From positions 1 through 64,000 of the IMG/VR virus record IMGVR_UViG_3300044623_000784: 64,000 nt of DNA. One strand, written 5' to 3'. Origin of the DNA: a virus. This document shows, in pieces, positions 1 to 6,223 of this stretch. The notes beneath the pieces were generated by a model. It worked only from the letters and a program-made list of their open reading frames with translations. It ran no database searches and was not told the origin of the DNA. The translations under genes and the position numbers were made by a program. Numbering within the stretch: the first letter of the stretch is position 1; each line of letters begins with the position of its first letter.

Positions 1-72
1 GCTAATGGAAATGTTCGTGTAAAGTTAGATGTAAATGGCGCAACTCGTTATACAACTTGGACGGCTAAGTAA
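1..72 (+). CDS. C-terminal end of an upstream protein (partial)
   Basis: An open frame enters from the left edge and stops at the TAA at 70-72, giving 23 residues that end in TTWTAK. The piece is too short to assign. It sits 11 nt before the first copy of the pseudoknot element, the same gene-then-pseudoknot order seen after several other genes in this window. Confidence 0.6.
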   Translation, partial: ANGNVRVKLDVNGATRYTTWTAK

Positions 73-83
73 GTAAATAGTTT

Positions 84-110
84 ATTCCTGAGTATGAATT
101 AAAACTACTC
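84..110 (+). ncRNA. H-type pseudoknot element, copy 1
   Basis: Stem 1 is ATTC (84-87) with GAAT (96-99). Loop 1 is CT. Stem 2 is GAGTA (90-94) with TACTC (106-110). The linker is TAAAAC. It starts 11 nt after the stop at 72 and no T-run follows, so it is not an intrinsic terminator. Seven other copies in the window share the CU loop and AAAC linker while both stems covary. Confidence 0.75.
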
Positions 111-153
111 AACACCCCCAACTAATAACCCACAAAAGAAAAGAGATAAACAG

Positions 154-576
154 ATGGCTAGAGCAAAAGCAATAAATGTAAAAATCCCAACAGTTCGTGT
201 AATCGCAGGACTAGAGCAAGCACTTGCTACACTAGAAGCAGACTACGCAACACAATCAGCAAAAGAAGCGCAATACGAAATTGCTAAGAAGGCTTGGCAA
301 AAAGAGGTTATTGACTACGCAGTAGCAAACATCTCAAAAGCAGAAAACTTCCGCACCAACTATCGTAATTGGTCAAACAATCTTAACATTGACTTTGACT
401 TGACAGTATTGGAAAAGGATTTGCCAACAGAGCCTGAAAAGGACTTCGAGGTAATTCACTCCAGCACTTATCGTGAGTCAAAGAAAGAAATCCAAAACGC
501 AATCCGTATTCTGAAAATGACAGATGAGGAAACAGTAAATACCTCAACCTACAACGCAATCGCTCAGTATCTATAA
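154..576 (+). CDS. Conserved hypothetical phage protein, 140 aa
   Basis: I do not recognise a family. The protein is Lys/Glu/Ala rich and predicted mostly helical, with a likely coiled coil in residues 15-60 and no membrane segment or cysteine motif. A purine-rich ribosome site (AAGAGA) lies about 8 nt before the ATG. The gene lies between pseudoknot copies 1 and 2, in a row of similar-sized genes that may be well expressed. A perfect TATAAT overlaps its stop codon at 572-577. Confidence 0.75.
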   Translation: MARAKAINVKIPTVRVIAGLEQALATLEADYATQSAKEAQYEIAKKAWQKEVIDYAVANISKAENFRTNYRNWSNNLNIDFDLTVLEKDLPTEPEKDFEVIHSSTYRESKKEIQNAIRILKMTDEETVNTSTYNAIAQYL

Positions 577-585
577 TTAGATACA

Positions 586-612
586 ACTCCTGAGTATGAG
601 TCTAAACTGCTC
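586..612 (+). ncRNA. H-type pseudoknot element, copy 2
   Basis: Stem 1 is ACTC (586-589) with GAGT (598-601). Stem 2 is GAGTA (592-596) with TGCTC (608-612), including one G-U pair. Loop 1 is CT and the linker is CTAAAC. It begins 10 nt after the preceding stop codon. A TATAAT at 572-577 could also start a transcript just ahead of it, so an RNA that begins with this copy and ends with copy 3 is possible. Confidence 0.75.
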
Positions 613-728
613 AACCACGACCACAGAAATGCGTGGCTAAATAAATAGAGTGGAGAATTCGCCAGGCTGATTAGGGCGATCATAGAAATACTATAGAGCC
701 AGTTCACACCAACTGCAAGAAGTGTAAC
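613..728 (+). other. Non-coding stretch with several hairpins between two pseudoknots
   Basis: No open frame with a start and ribosome site is present. Local hairpins can be drawn: CCACG (615-619) with CGTGG (632-636), GGC/ATAG (675-685) with CTAT/GCC (691-700), and CAGTT (700-704) with AACTG (711-715). Together with the flanking pseudoknots this could be one small structured RNA of about 170 nt. It does not fold as a tRNA. Confidence 0.35.
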
Positions 729-754
729 TACCTGAGTATGTATCAAAACTGCTC
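729..754 (+). ncRNA. H-type pseudoknot element, copy 3
   Basis: Stem 1 is TAC (729-731) with GTA (740-742). Stem 2 is GAGTA (734-738) with TGCTC (750-754). Loop 1 is CT and the linker TCAAAAC. The promoter of the next gene starts downstream of it at 768, so this copy is not in the leader of that gene's own transcript. Confidence 0.7.
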
Positions 755-767
755 CCCGCAAGGGCCC

Positions 768-797
768 TTGACAAATGTCAGTGGCACCCAGTACAAT
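768..797 (+). promoter_or_regulatory. Sigma70-type promoter for the gene at 829
   Basis: TTGACA (768-773), an 18 bp spacer and TACAAT (792-797). The expected start near 804 leaves a leader of about 25 nt carrying an AGAAAGAGG ribosome site. Confidence 0.7.
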
Positions 798-828
798 TGA
801 ATTAACCAACTAACAGAAAGAGGCCCCC

Positions 829-1257
829 ATGGACCAAACAGAAACATCAGTAACAGTAATACCAAACACAACACAGGAATTCCTTCAGTCTCAAATTAAA
901 ATCAAGGATGAGCGCATTGCTCAACTTGAGGACCACATTCAAAAAGTAACTCAGCGCTCATATGCAGATTCTGCAGAGCGTAACCGTATTACAGAAGATA
1001 TGCAGACATGGACTCTCTCAGCGCTTGAGAGTGGAACAATTAATGAGTCAGAAGCAGAAGAGATTGCGGAAATCGTTGGATTCGAATTAACGAAAGAATT
1101 CGAATTAGAAGTTACAGTTATGTATTCAGTCACCGTTAATGCTCGTGATGAAGAGTCTGCACAGAATGTAATTCACGATATTGATTTTGATACCGTTCAA
1201 TACGACTCAGATAATATTTCTTGGTTGTCATCCAGTGTTGACAGAATAGATATTTAG
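829..1257 (+). CDS. Conserved hypothetical phage protein, 142 aa
   Basis: The first third (about residues 15-45) looks like a coiled coil. The middle is acidic and helical, and the last third (about 88-142) is beta-rich with many Asp residues. No known domain is recognised. The start is supported by AGAAAGAGG 6 nt upstream and by the promoter at 768-797. It is followed 15 nt after its stop by pseudoknot copy 4. Confidence 0.75.
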   Translation: MDQTETSVTVIPNTTQEFLQSQIKIKDERIAQLEDHIQKVTQRSYADSAERNRITEDMQTWTLSALESGTINESEAEEIAEIVGFELTKEFELEVTVMYSVTVNARDEESAQNVIHDIDFDTVQYDSDNISWLSSSVDRIDI

Positions 1258-1272
1258 TAGGGGGCTACTAAA

Positions 1273-1303
1273 GGACCTGAGCATGTCTCTACATAAACTG
1301 CTC
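1273..1303 (+). ncRNA. H-type pseudoknot element, copy 4
   Basis: Stem 1 is GGAC (1273-1276) with GTCT (1285-1288), with one G-U pair. Stem 2 is GAGCA (1279-1283) with TGCTC (1299-1303). The linker is the longest of the set, CTACATAAAC. The promoter of the following DUF932 gene (1429-1457) lies well downstream, which again places this copy at the 3' end of the preceding message. Confidence 0.72.
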
Positions 1304-1336
1304 TCTCATTATTCCGTGAAAAATTCCACGTGGGGC

Positions 1337-1356
1337 TTATCCACAGGTTATCCACA
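1337..1356 (+). promoter_or_regulatory. Tandem pair of DnaA boxes
   Basis: Two perfect TTATCCACA 9-mers (1337-1345 and 1348-1356) in direct orientation, with starts 11 bp apart, one helical turn. They lie in a 231 bp non-coding gap next to a TCCACGTGGGG sequence that recurs at 2620-2631. Host DnaA could act here as an initiator or as a regulator of the promoter about 80 bp downstream. Confidence 0.6.
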
Positions 1357-1428
1357 TGATCAAGATCACATTGTGATTTACGATACAGTTACGAAATGCC
1401 CCAATTGTCCCATGCTTACTTATACGAT

Positions 1429-1457
1429 TTGACTTTGTCAGTCCACCCATGTATACT
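1429..1457 (+). promoter_or_regulatory. Sigma70-type promoter for the DUF932 gene
   Basis: TTGACT (1429-1434), a 17 bp spacer and TATACT (1452-1457). It argues for the downstream ATG at 1489 as the true start, because a start at 1396 would lie upstream of the promoter. Confidence 0.75.
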
Positions 1458-1488
1458 TAGATTAACAACAACAGAAAAGAGAAAACTC

Positions 1489-2505
1489 ATGGCACATGAC
1501 CTAGAAACACAAAACGGAAAAGCATCATTCGCATCTTTCCGTGAACCTGCTTGGCATGGATTGGGTACAGTCTTTACAGAAGAAAAATCTACATCAGAGA
1601 TGCTGGCTGCTGCTAGTCTTAATGGTTGGAATGTTCGTCTTGAAGATTTGGAAACCCCTTCACATTTAACAAGCGACAAGGCGTACCAATACGTTTTGCG
1701 TACTAACCCAACAGATAATTCTCAGACCGACATTCTTGGTGTCGTTGGTGAGCGTTACCATGTTTTACAGAATGAAGATTTATTTTCATTTGGCGATAAC
1801 ATTCTAGATGGTGGTGGTCGTTGGGAAACGGCTGGCTCAATCAAGGGTGGTCGTGTTGTATTCGGTGCGTTAGCACTAGAGCGAGAAACAGTTCTTGACC
1901 CTAGCGGTGTTGCCGATAAGGTAAAGACTTATTTGCTCATCAACACATCACACGATGGCTCAATCGCTATTCAAGCAAGCATCACGCCAGTTCGTGTTGT
2001 ATGCGCTAACACTCTTAACCTTGCGCTTGGTTCAATCAAGAAAAAGAATGGCATCAAGCAATCATTCAAGATTCGTCACACACAAACAGCAAGCGGTAAG
2101 GTTGCTATTGCTCGTGAAACTCTTGGCATGGCTAATAAGTACATGGACGAATTTGACATCATGGCTAAGGCAATGATTGAGAAAGAAGTCACTGCTCTTG
2201 ATTTCAACAAAATTATTCTTGCTGCTTATCCTAAGCCAGAAACAGATGCTAAGGGTTCACTAAAGAAGTGGGAAAATAAAGTTGATGTCATTAACGACAT
2301 TTACACAGGCGAGTTTAACGGAATGATTGCGGGTAATTCATGGGGTGCTTTCAATGCGCTAACTGAACGCCTTGATTGGTATCGTTCTGCTCGTGGTGGT
2401 TCTAACGAATCCATTCTCGCATCAGCATCAGGATTTGACCCTGCGATTAACGCAGAAAAAAATCGTTTGCTAAAAGTTGTACAAAATGTTATGTCTTTAG
2501 CATAA
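1489..2505 (+). CDS. DUF932 / phage-plasmid-like protein (TIGR03299 type)
   Basis: A 338-residue protein. It opens with PAWHGLGTVF and continues with VVGERYHVLQNED and GGRVVFGALAL, the usual blocks of the DUF932 family found in actinophages and plasmids. The biochemical role of the family is not established. The open frame extends 31 codons further upstream, but the promoter at 1429-1457 and the AGAGA-like ribosome site point to the ATG at 1489. The gene ends 4 nt before pseudoknot copy 5, which is followed by tRNA-Asp, so its mRNA 3' end may be made by tRNA processing. Confidence 0.85.
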   Translation: MAHDLETQNGKASFASFREPAWHGLGTVFTEEKSTSEMLAAASLNGWNVRLEDLETPSHLTSDKAYQYVLRTNPTDNSQTDILGVVGERYHVLQNEDLFSFGDNILDGGGRWETAGSIKGGRVVFGALALERETVLDPSGVADKVKTYLLINTSHDGSIAIQASITPVRVVCANTLNLALGSIKKKNGIKQSFKIRHTQTASGKVAIARETLGMANKYMDEFDIMAKAMIEKEVTALDFNKIILAAYPKPETDAKGSLKKWENKVDVINDIYTGEFNGMIAGNSWGAFNALTERLDWYRSARGGSNESILASASGFDPAINAEKNRLLKVVQNVMSLA

Positions 2506-2509
2506 CAAA

Positions 2510-2537
2510 AAATCCTGAGCAAGATTTAAAACTGCTC
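2510..2537 (+). ncRNA. H-type pseudoknot element, copy 5
   Basis: Stem 1 is AAATC (2510-2514) with GATTT (2523-2527), five pairs. Stem 2 is GAGCA (2517-2521) with TGCTC (2533-2537), all Watson-Crick. The linker is AAAAC. It begins 4 nt after the DUF932 stop and ends 4 nt before tRNA-Asp. Confidence 0.78.
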
Positions 2538-2541
2538 GCAT

Positions 2542-2615
2542 GGAGTGTTAGCATAGTTGGTTAATGCGCTACCCTGTCACGGTAGAGATCACGGGTTCAA
2601 GTCCCGTACACTTCG
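2542..2615 (+). tRNA. tRNA-Asp (GTC)
   Basis: A full cloverleaf: acceptor GGAGTGT with ACACTTC, D stem GCAT/ATGC, anticodon stem CTACC/GGTAG with loop CTGTCAC, and T stem ACGGG/CCCGT with loop TTCAAGT. The discriminator is G at 2615 and CCA is not encoded. The 5' end is 4 nt from pseudoknot copy 5. Confidence 0.92.
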
Positions 2616-2655
2616 CAAAATCCACGTGGGGAACAAATAGTACAAATCGGACATA

Positions 2656-2730
2656 AAAATGTCAAATAAAAAAATCTTTACGAAGACTATAAAAGATCCC
2701 CCAAAATGTCAAACCAAAAAATCTTTACGA
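2656..2730 (+). repeat. Two direct repeats ending in CTTTACGA
   Basis: A 28 bp unit at 2656-2683 is repeated at 2703-2730 with three changes in the middle. It starts AAAATGTCAAA and ends AAATCTTTACGA. The start-to-start distance is 47 bp. The pair lies just upstream of the promoter at 2736. Shorter relatives (A-tract plus GATTACGA) recur at 5929-5943, 6102-6115 and 7364-7374, so this may be a phage operator or iteron. Confidence 0.6.
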
Positions 2731-2735
2731 TAGAG

Positions 2736-2764
2736 TTGACATTTCCCCCAAACCATGCGATAAT
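2736..2764 (+). promoter_or_regulatory. Leaderless-type promoter of the small-gene operon
   Basis: TTGACA (2736-2741), 17 bp, GATAAT (2759-2764), then exactly 6 nt to the ATG at 2771. The transcript should start at or next to the A of AUG. Confidence 0.75.
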
Positions 2765-2770
2765 TAATAC

Positions 2771-2935
2771 ATGACCCAAACAATGAGAACTATTGACGAA
2801 TTAGTCAATGAGATGTACATGGACAATGAGCAACATCTCGAATACATGGAAAATATGAACGGTGGGGATTGTGATTGTAACATCCACACTACCTTGAATA
2901 CAATAGTCAAATACTGGTGGGATGAGGAGAACTAA
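2771..2935 (+). CDS. Small acidic protein, 54 aa
   Basis: A 54-residue acidic protein with many Met, Asn and Asp residues, including a CDC pair near the middle. No family is recognised. It is the first gene of an operon whose members overlap by ATG or TAATG. The start is fixed by the promoter 6 nt upstream (leaderless). Confidence 0.65.
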   Translation: MTQTMRTIDELVNEMYMDNEQHLEYMENMNGGDCDCNIHTTLNTIVKYWWDEEN

Positions 2936-3093
2936 TGTTAGGTTATGAGAGAGATGATTTAGATAACATGGTTCTTGCTATTGATTCTGCTTTAACTACC
3001 GTGAATCCTGACGATGACCCTTGGCTACATAGAAACCTTACACAAGCCTCAGACTTCCTATCAGGGCTATGGGCAGAAGGGTACTTTGACTAA
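2935..3093 (+). CDS. Small acidic protein, 52 aa
   Basis: A 52-residue acidic protein ending in GLWAEGYFD. Its ATG shares the final A of the previous stop (TAATG), so translation is probably coupled. No cysteine or membrane motif is visible and the function is unknown. Confidence 0.6.
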   Translation: MLGYERDDLDNMVLAIDSALTTVNPDDDPWLHRNLTQASDFLSGLWAEGYFD

Positions 3094-3323
3094 TGTGGAG
3101 TAGATATACATTTGTTTGCGACCCTGATGAATGCGATGCCCTGGTTGAGTTTACTGCTAGGGATGACTTTGGCTTTCCCCTGGGAGTTGTGGCAATGAAA
3201 TGCCCTTGTGGTAGGATGTTAAACTATATTAGTTATGAAGAGGCTTACGCTCCGATCATTACAGATGTGAGCAAGGTCACACCCCGTGAAGTTGTAAAAA
3301 TCAACACGAACCCGTATAATTAA
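3093..3323 (+). CDS. Small zinc-ribbon-like protein, 76 aa
   Basis: Cysteines at residues 9, 14, 37 and 39 (the last two in KCPCGR) could bind one metal ion, though the spacing is irregular. Its ATG overlaps the previous TAA. A promoter for the next gene is embedded in its last codons. The function is unknown. Confidence 0.6.
   Translation: MWSRYTFVCDPDECDALVEFTARDDFGFPLGVVAMKCPCGRMLNYISYEEAYAPIITDVSKVTPREVVKINTNPYN
3292..3320 (+). promoter_or_regulatory. Internal leaderless-type promoter
   Basis: TTGTAA (3292-3297), 17 bp, TATAAT (3315-3320), then 6 nt to the ATG at 3327. It lies inside the end of the preceding gene. Confidence 0.65.
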
Positions 3324-3326
3324 TAT

Positions 3327-3482
3327 ATGGACCTAAACACACTTATAGAGTATATAAAGATAAACATCATCTCTCTAGAGCAAGACCTAGAAAACGAGGA
3401 CGGTGCTGATAGCATTGTTCCTTACCTTGAAGGTGCCATTGATGTATCCCGCCATTATTTGGAGGCAGTCAATGGAGAATAA
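3327..3482 (+). CDS. Small helical acidic protein, 51 aa
   Basis: A 51-residue predicted helical protein of unknown function. The leaderless promoter at 3292-3320 fixes the start. Its 3' end overlaps the next start by 11 nt and carries the next gene's GGAGG ribosome site. Confidence 0.6.
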   Translation: MDLNTLIEYIKINIISLEQDLENEDGADSIVPYLEGAIDVSRHYLEAVNGE

Positions 3483-3759
3483 CACAACACTAGACCCATA
3501 CTTAATGAAACAAGTAGAAATGGGTATGGACGGAGCAGATATCCTGCATGGTCACCTTAAAACTCTTATGTATGAGGCAGAGCAACAGTTAGACCTTTGT
3601 ATTGAGGCAGAGGAATACTCAGAGGAAGCCATGGACTCTATGGCTCGTACAGAGGCTTCAGGCTATCTTGACGCACTGTCTGAGGTTTATGCCCTAACAT
3701 ATGCTATCGCTTTTGCCAAGGAAGAAGTAAAGAACCGCAAGGAGATTCTTGGTGAATAA
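3472..3759 (+). CDS. Helical acidic protein, 95 aa
   Basis: The start at 3472 is chosen over an upstream in-frame start because a perfect GGAGG (3461-3465) lies 6 nt before it. The protein is all-helical and acidic, with repeated Glu-Ala and Met residues, and no recognised family. It overlaps both neighbours, consistent with a coupled operon. Confidence 0.65.
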   Translation: MENNTTLDPYLMKQVEMGMDGADILHGHLKTLMYEAEQQLDLCIEAEEYSEEAMDSMARTEASGYLDALSEVYALTYAIAFAKEEVKNRKEILGE

Positions 3760-4204
3760 CGAACGCTTTATTGAAATGGACTTTGATGAGTGGTGTGATA
3801 CATACAAACCAATCATTAACCATATAGACAGTAATGCATCCTTTGACAATGGCTATGGCGGTATTATGTTTGAGACATATGGTGATGAAGTAGAGTTTGT
3901 TAAGTCTCAATCCCCTGACAAAATTTGGATGTATGGTGACGGAGACGACGGCGGTTCATATGTATGGAGCGGCTGGGGATTTGTAAATAGATTAGGATAC
4001 TTCATCACTGAGGTACCTTGCCCACCTGATACAACCATTCAGGTCAGAGTTAGTTATAACTGGTTCTATTGTGAAAACTGCAGCGCTGAATTCGAGGACC
4101 CTGATAATACTATCAGAGATGCCTTCGATGAGCACGATTTGTATAAATGCCCACAATGTGCTACACTTGAAGAAATGACCCTAGTAGGATTGGAAAAGAA
4201 ATGA
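3752..4204 (+). CDS. Hypothetical protein with C-terminal zinc ribbon, 150 aa
   Basis: The last 50 residues hold a clear CENC...KCPQC pair, a four-cysteine zinc ribbon. The N-terminal 90 residues are acidic with aromatic and glycine-rich blocks such as GDGDDGGSYVWSGWG. The GTG at 3752, 7 nt from AAGGAG, is preferred to the TTG at 3749. The gene overlaps the previous one by 8 nt. A nucleic-acid or protein adaptor role is possible but not shown. Confidence 0.65.
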   Translation: MNNERFIEMDFDEWCDTYKPIINHIDSNASFDNGYGGIMFETYGDEVEFVKSQSPDKIWMYGDGDDGGSYVWSGWGFVNRLGYFITEVPCPPDTTIQVRVSYNWFYCENCSAEFEDPDNTIRDAFDEHDLYKCPQCATLEEMTLVGLEKK

Positions 4205-4377
4205 TGACAAATGAAGAAATGCTAGCCTATGTAAAAGAAAGAATAGCAACCCTAACCGAACTCAGAAATGAAATGCATGCCGAAGGCAATCATGCTTCAG
4301 ATGAATACACTGCTGGAGCAATTGACTCCTATGACATTATGCGTATTAAGTTAGAAGGGACCGTTACATTCCTATGA
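4201..4377 (+). CDS. Small helical protein, 58 aa
   Basis: It starts at a tandem ATG ATG overlapping the previous stop (ATGA). The Glu/Met-rich helical sequence resembles the other short proteins of this operon, and no family is recognised. The stop overlaps the next ATG. Confidence 0.6.
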   Translation: MMTNEEMLAYVKERIATLTELRNEMHAEGNHASDEYTAGAIDSYDIMRIKLEGTVTFL

Positions 4378-4532
4378 ACGAATACACAGTAGAACTTATT
4401 CATGAACCAAGCGGGGCCCATATGAATTTTGTTATGTTCAGTGATGTCAAGCAGGATGAAGTAGCGCTGGCCAAGGAAATTTGGGCAGACATGTCAGTTG
4501 TTGTATTAGACTACGTTGAGGAGGAAGAGTAA
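4374..4532 (+). CDS. Small acidic protein, 52 aa
   Basis: A 52-residue protein ending in a run of glutamates (VEEEE). It starts by ATGA overlap and its TAA overlaps the next ATG. Function unknown. Confidence 0.6.
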   Translation: MNEYTVELIHEPSGAHMNFVMFSDVKQDEVALAKEIWADMSVVVLDYVEEEE

Positions 4533-4897
4533 TGGGAGCACGGATTAACTTTGTATTTAAAGATGTTGAGGATGAGGCCCATGTAGTACTCTATAGTCAC
4601 TGGGGTGAGACAGAATGGCAGCGGGACCTAGCAATGGCGCTGCAGCATTCAAAGCCTAGGTGGAAAGACTATGCCTACTTCACCCGCATGATGATTAGTT
4701 ATTTAATGCAAGACTCTGTTCTTGAAGAAACAGGGTTTGGTATCTATGCTATCACAGGCAGCAACTTTGATTTAGGTGAGACCACGGTAGTCATCGATAT
4801 CGCTAAAGAAACTATCAATCATGTGGGCTCCACTGTCGTAGTTGACTGGAATAAATTTATGGTAGCATACCTACCAGTTTTGGCTGAGCAGATCTAG
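4532..4897 (+). CDS. Conserved hypothetical phage protein, 121 aa
   Basis: An alpha/beta protein starting MGARINFVF. The opening strand, the SHWGE block and the DLGETTVVIDI block suggest a compact globular domain. I cannot name a family. It is the last gene of the coupled operon and is followed by a strong terminator. Confidence 0.65.
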   Translation: MGARINFVFKDVEDEAHVVLYSHWGETEWQRDLAMALQHSKPRWKDYAYFTRMMISYLMQDSVLEETGFGIYAITGSNFDLGETTVVIDIAKETINHVGSTVVVDWNKFMVAYLPVLAEQI

Positions 4898-4924
4898 GGA
4901 GTGGGTCCTCTAGATTAATAAGGT

Positions 4925-4965
4925 GGGAAGGGTCGGCGTGGGGCTTGCCCTTCCCCCTACTTTTT
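4925..4965 (+). terminator. Intrinsic terminator
   Basis: GGGAAGGG (4925-4932) pairs with CCCTTCCC (4948-4955), followed a few bases later by TTTTT (4961-4965). It ends the operon begun at 2771. The next promoter (-10 TACAAT at 4968-4973) follows at once. Confidence 0.75.
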
Positions 4966-4990
4966 GGTACAATAGATACAAGGGAGAACT

Positions 4991-5197
4991 ATGCGTATAA
5001 GCAGACGAGTCACAGAGGAAGAAAAGGTTGCCATGAAAATGGGCAACATGGTTTCTGACCTCAGAGTTGATTTGGAATTAGTCGGGGAATACTTAGCAAA
5101 ATCTCAGCCCCATGTAGTGTATAATCGTTTACAGGTAATAGCAGAATCAGCCAAAGAAACTAAGGAAGGTACAAATTATGGCAAAAACAACTTTTGA
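4991..5197 (+). CDS. Hypothetical helical protein, 68 aa
   Basis: A 68-residue charged helical protein. AAGGGAG lies 5 nt before the ATG, and TACAAT at 4968-4973 supplies a -10. It overlaps the next gene by 20 nt, which places that gene's AAGGAAGG ribosome site in its coding end. Function unknown. Confidence 0.6.
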   Translation: MRISRRVTEEEKVAMKMGNMVSDLRVDLELVGEYLAKSQPHVVYNRLQVIAESAKETKEGTNYGKNNF

Positions 5198-5444
5198 TAA
5201 CAAGGCTTTAATCCTTGGACAGTTATGGATTAATTATAAAATGGAAGATGAGTGGGTTGATTTCGTTGAGTACAACGATTTAGGTTTGCCACTTGCTTTC
5301 GCATTTGCCGAGGGTATTATCAATGAAACTCCATCACTACAACAATACATAAATGAAACATGGGACTTACTACTAGAGGGCATGGAACTTGACGACATTG
5401 GGTTTGGTGACTTTCAAGAACTAGTTGACAAACAAAACGAGTAG
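5178..5444 (+). CDS. Hypothetical acidic protein, 88 aa
   Basis: Acidic, with aromatic and hydrophobic segments (GQLWINYKMEDEW, LPLAFAFAEGII) and no membrane prediction. It has a good AAGGAAGG ribosome site inside the upstream gene. A GAAA-capped hairpin follows directly after the stop (5445-5462) with only a weak T-run. Function unknown. Confidence 0.6.
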   Translation: MAKTTFDNKALILGQLWINYKMEDEWVDFVEYNDLGLPLAFAFAEGIINETPSLQQYINETWDLLLEGMELDDIGFGDFQELVDKQNE

Positions 5445-5627
5445 CGTGACCCGAAAGGGCACGTGCCATACTTTTATCAAATTGTCAAACCCCAAACCTC
5501 ATATCCAGACATTACGATCCAAACCATAATATCCCCAAACCAGGACATTACGAACCTCCAAAACTTTCCCCCTGCTGAACTTATACCATAGTTTTTAAGG
5601 TTTGTCAAACCATGTTATAATGATATT
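5445..5627 (+). other. Non-coding control region with GACATTACGA repeats and a palindromic operator
   Basis: No gene is seen. It holds two GACATTACGA copies (5508-5517 and 5544-5553), several CAAACC blocks, and the perfect palindrome GGTTTGTCAAACC (5599-5611) just before the TATAAT (5616-5621) of the next gene. The palindrome position, between the -10 and where a -35 should be, is that of a repressor operator. Confidence 0.55.
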
Positions 5628-5879
5628 ATGCCACACCACTTTGCAAAGATGTATGAGAACAAGTCCCATAGACATGATTCTCTTTCTGACTCTGCTGTCT
5701 TTAATGAAGCAGTGGGTACTTTAACGGGTATGTTGTATTCTATTGTTACTCTTAGGGCTTTCTTTCCTTTCTTTAGATCCCCTGAAAAGATCACTGATAA
5801 TACTGTTAATCATGCCCCTTATCCTATGCCGTCGGAAAAATCGGGGGAGTCAAAGTATACCCAATTAACCCTATGGTAA
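5628..5879 (+). CDS. Hypothetical protein, 83 aa
   Basis: The ATG is 6 nt after TATAAT (5616-5621), so the message is probably leaderless. A hydrophobic stretch at about residues 29-49 (VGTLTGMLYSIVTLRAFFPFF) could be one membrane helix. No family is recognised. It stands alone between two repeat-rich non-coding regions and may be regulated by the adjacent GGTTTG palindrome. Confidence 0.55.
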   Translation: MPHHFAKMYENKSHRHDSLSDSAVFNEAVGTLTGMLYSIVTLRAFFPFFRSPEKITDNTVNHAPYPMPSEKSGESKYTQLTLW

Positions 5880-5955
5880 ATAACAAACCATTATCTCCTG
5901 GTTTCTAAATATTTGATAAAGGTTTGTTAAAAAAAGATTACGATTATCGACAATT

Positions 5956-5980
5956 TCTCCCTGGTTTTGGGAGATTTTTT
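5956..5980 (+). terminator. Intrinsic terminator
   Basis: TCTCCC (5956-5961) pairs with GGGAGA (5969-5974), then TTTTTT (5975-5980). It terminates the gene at 5628-5879. Confidence 0.75.
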
Positions 5981-6005
5981 ATGGGGTTTTAAGGTTTGAA
6001 AGGAC

Positions 6006-6034
6006 TTGACAAACCATTATATCTGTGATATCAT
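6006..6034 (+). promoter_or_regulatory. Promoter with no gene behind it
   Basis: TTGACA (6006-6011), 17 bp, TATCAT (6029-6034). The -35 overlaps a CAAACC operator half. No open frame follows for over 180 bp on this strand, so it could make a small RNA or an origin primer. Confidence 0.55.
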
Positions 6035-6223
6035 CCGCTGCGGGATATGAAGGTTTGAAGGTTTGACAATATGAAGGTTTTGTGATAGGGCCCCTCTCCC
6101 CAAAAAAGATTACGAACGCCTCTTTAAAAGCGCTCCCTACTCCACTATCCTCCACTTCACTCCACTTCTAGAGTGTCTAATAATATAATCAGTAAGATTA
6201 ATCTGTGGATAACTTGTGGATAA

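Larger units (their letters stand above)
5880..6223 (+). other. Candidate origin / control region
   Basis: 344 bp without a credible gene. It contains an intrinsic terminator (5956-5980), GGTTTG/CAAACC blocks including GGTTTG-N11-CAAACC around 5993-6015, repeated AAGGTTTGA units (6050-6080), two A-tract GATTACGA boxes (5929-5943 and 6102-6115), a promoter (6006-6034), a pyrimidine tract, and two reverse DnaA boxes TGTGGATAA (6204-6212 and 6215-6223) 11 bp apart. A third DnaA box (6249-6257) lies in the end of the next gene. Confidence 0.55.

Noticed and set aside
613-728. tRNA between pseudoknot copies 2 and 3
   Set aside because: Several hairpins exist but they do not assemble into a cloverleaf.
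1396-1488. Upstream start for the DUF932 protein
   Set aside because: The in-frame ATG at 1396 lies before the promoter at 1429-1457, and the extra residues do not look like the family.
84-2537. Pseudoknots as preQ1-I riboswitches
   Set aside because: The H-type shape and A-rich linker are similar, and two copies lie next to tRNAs that carry queuosine (Asp, Asn). However, the conserved bases differ and several copies are not in any gene leader.
84-2537. Pseudoknots as intrinsic terminators
   Set aside because: No copy is followed by a T-run, unlike the real terminators at 4925, 5956, 21406 and 33945.
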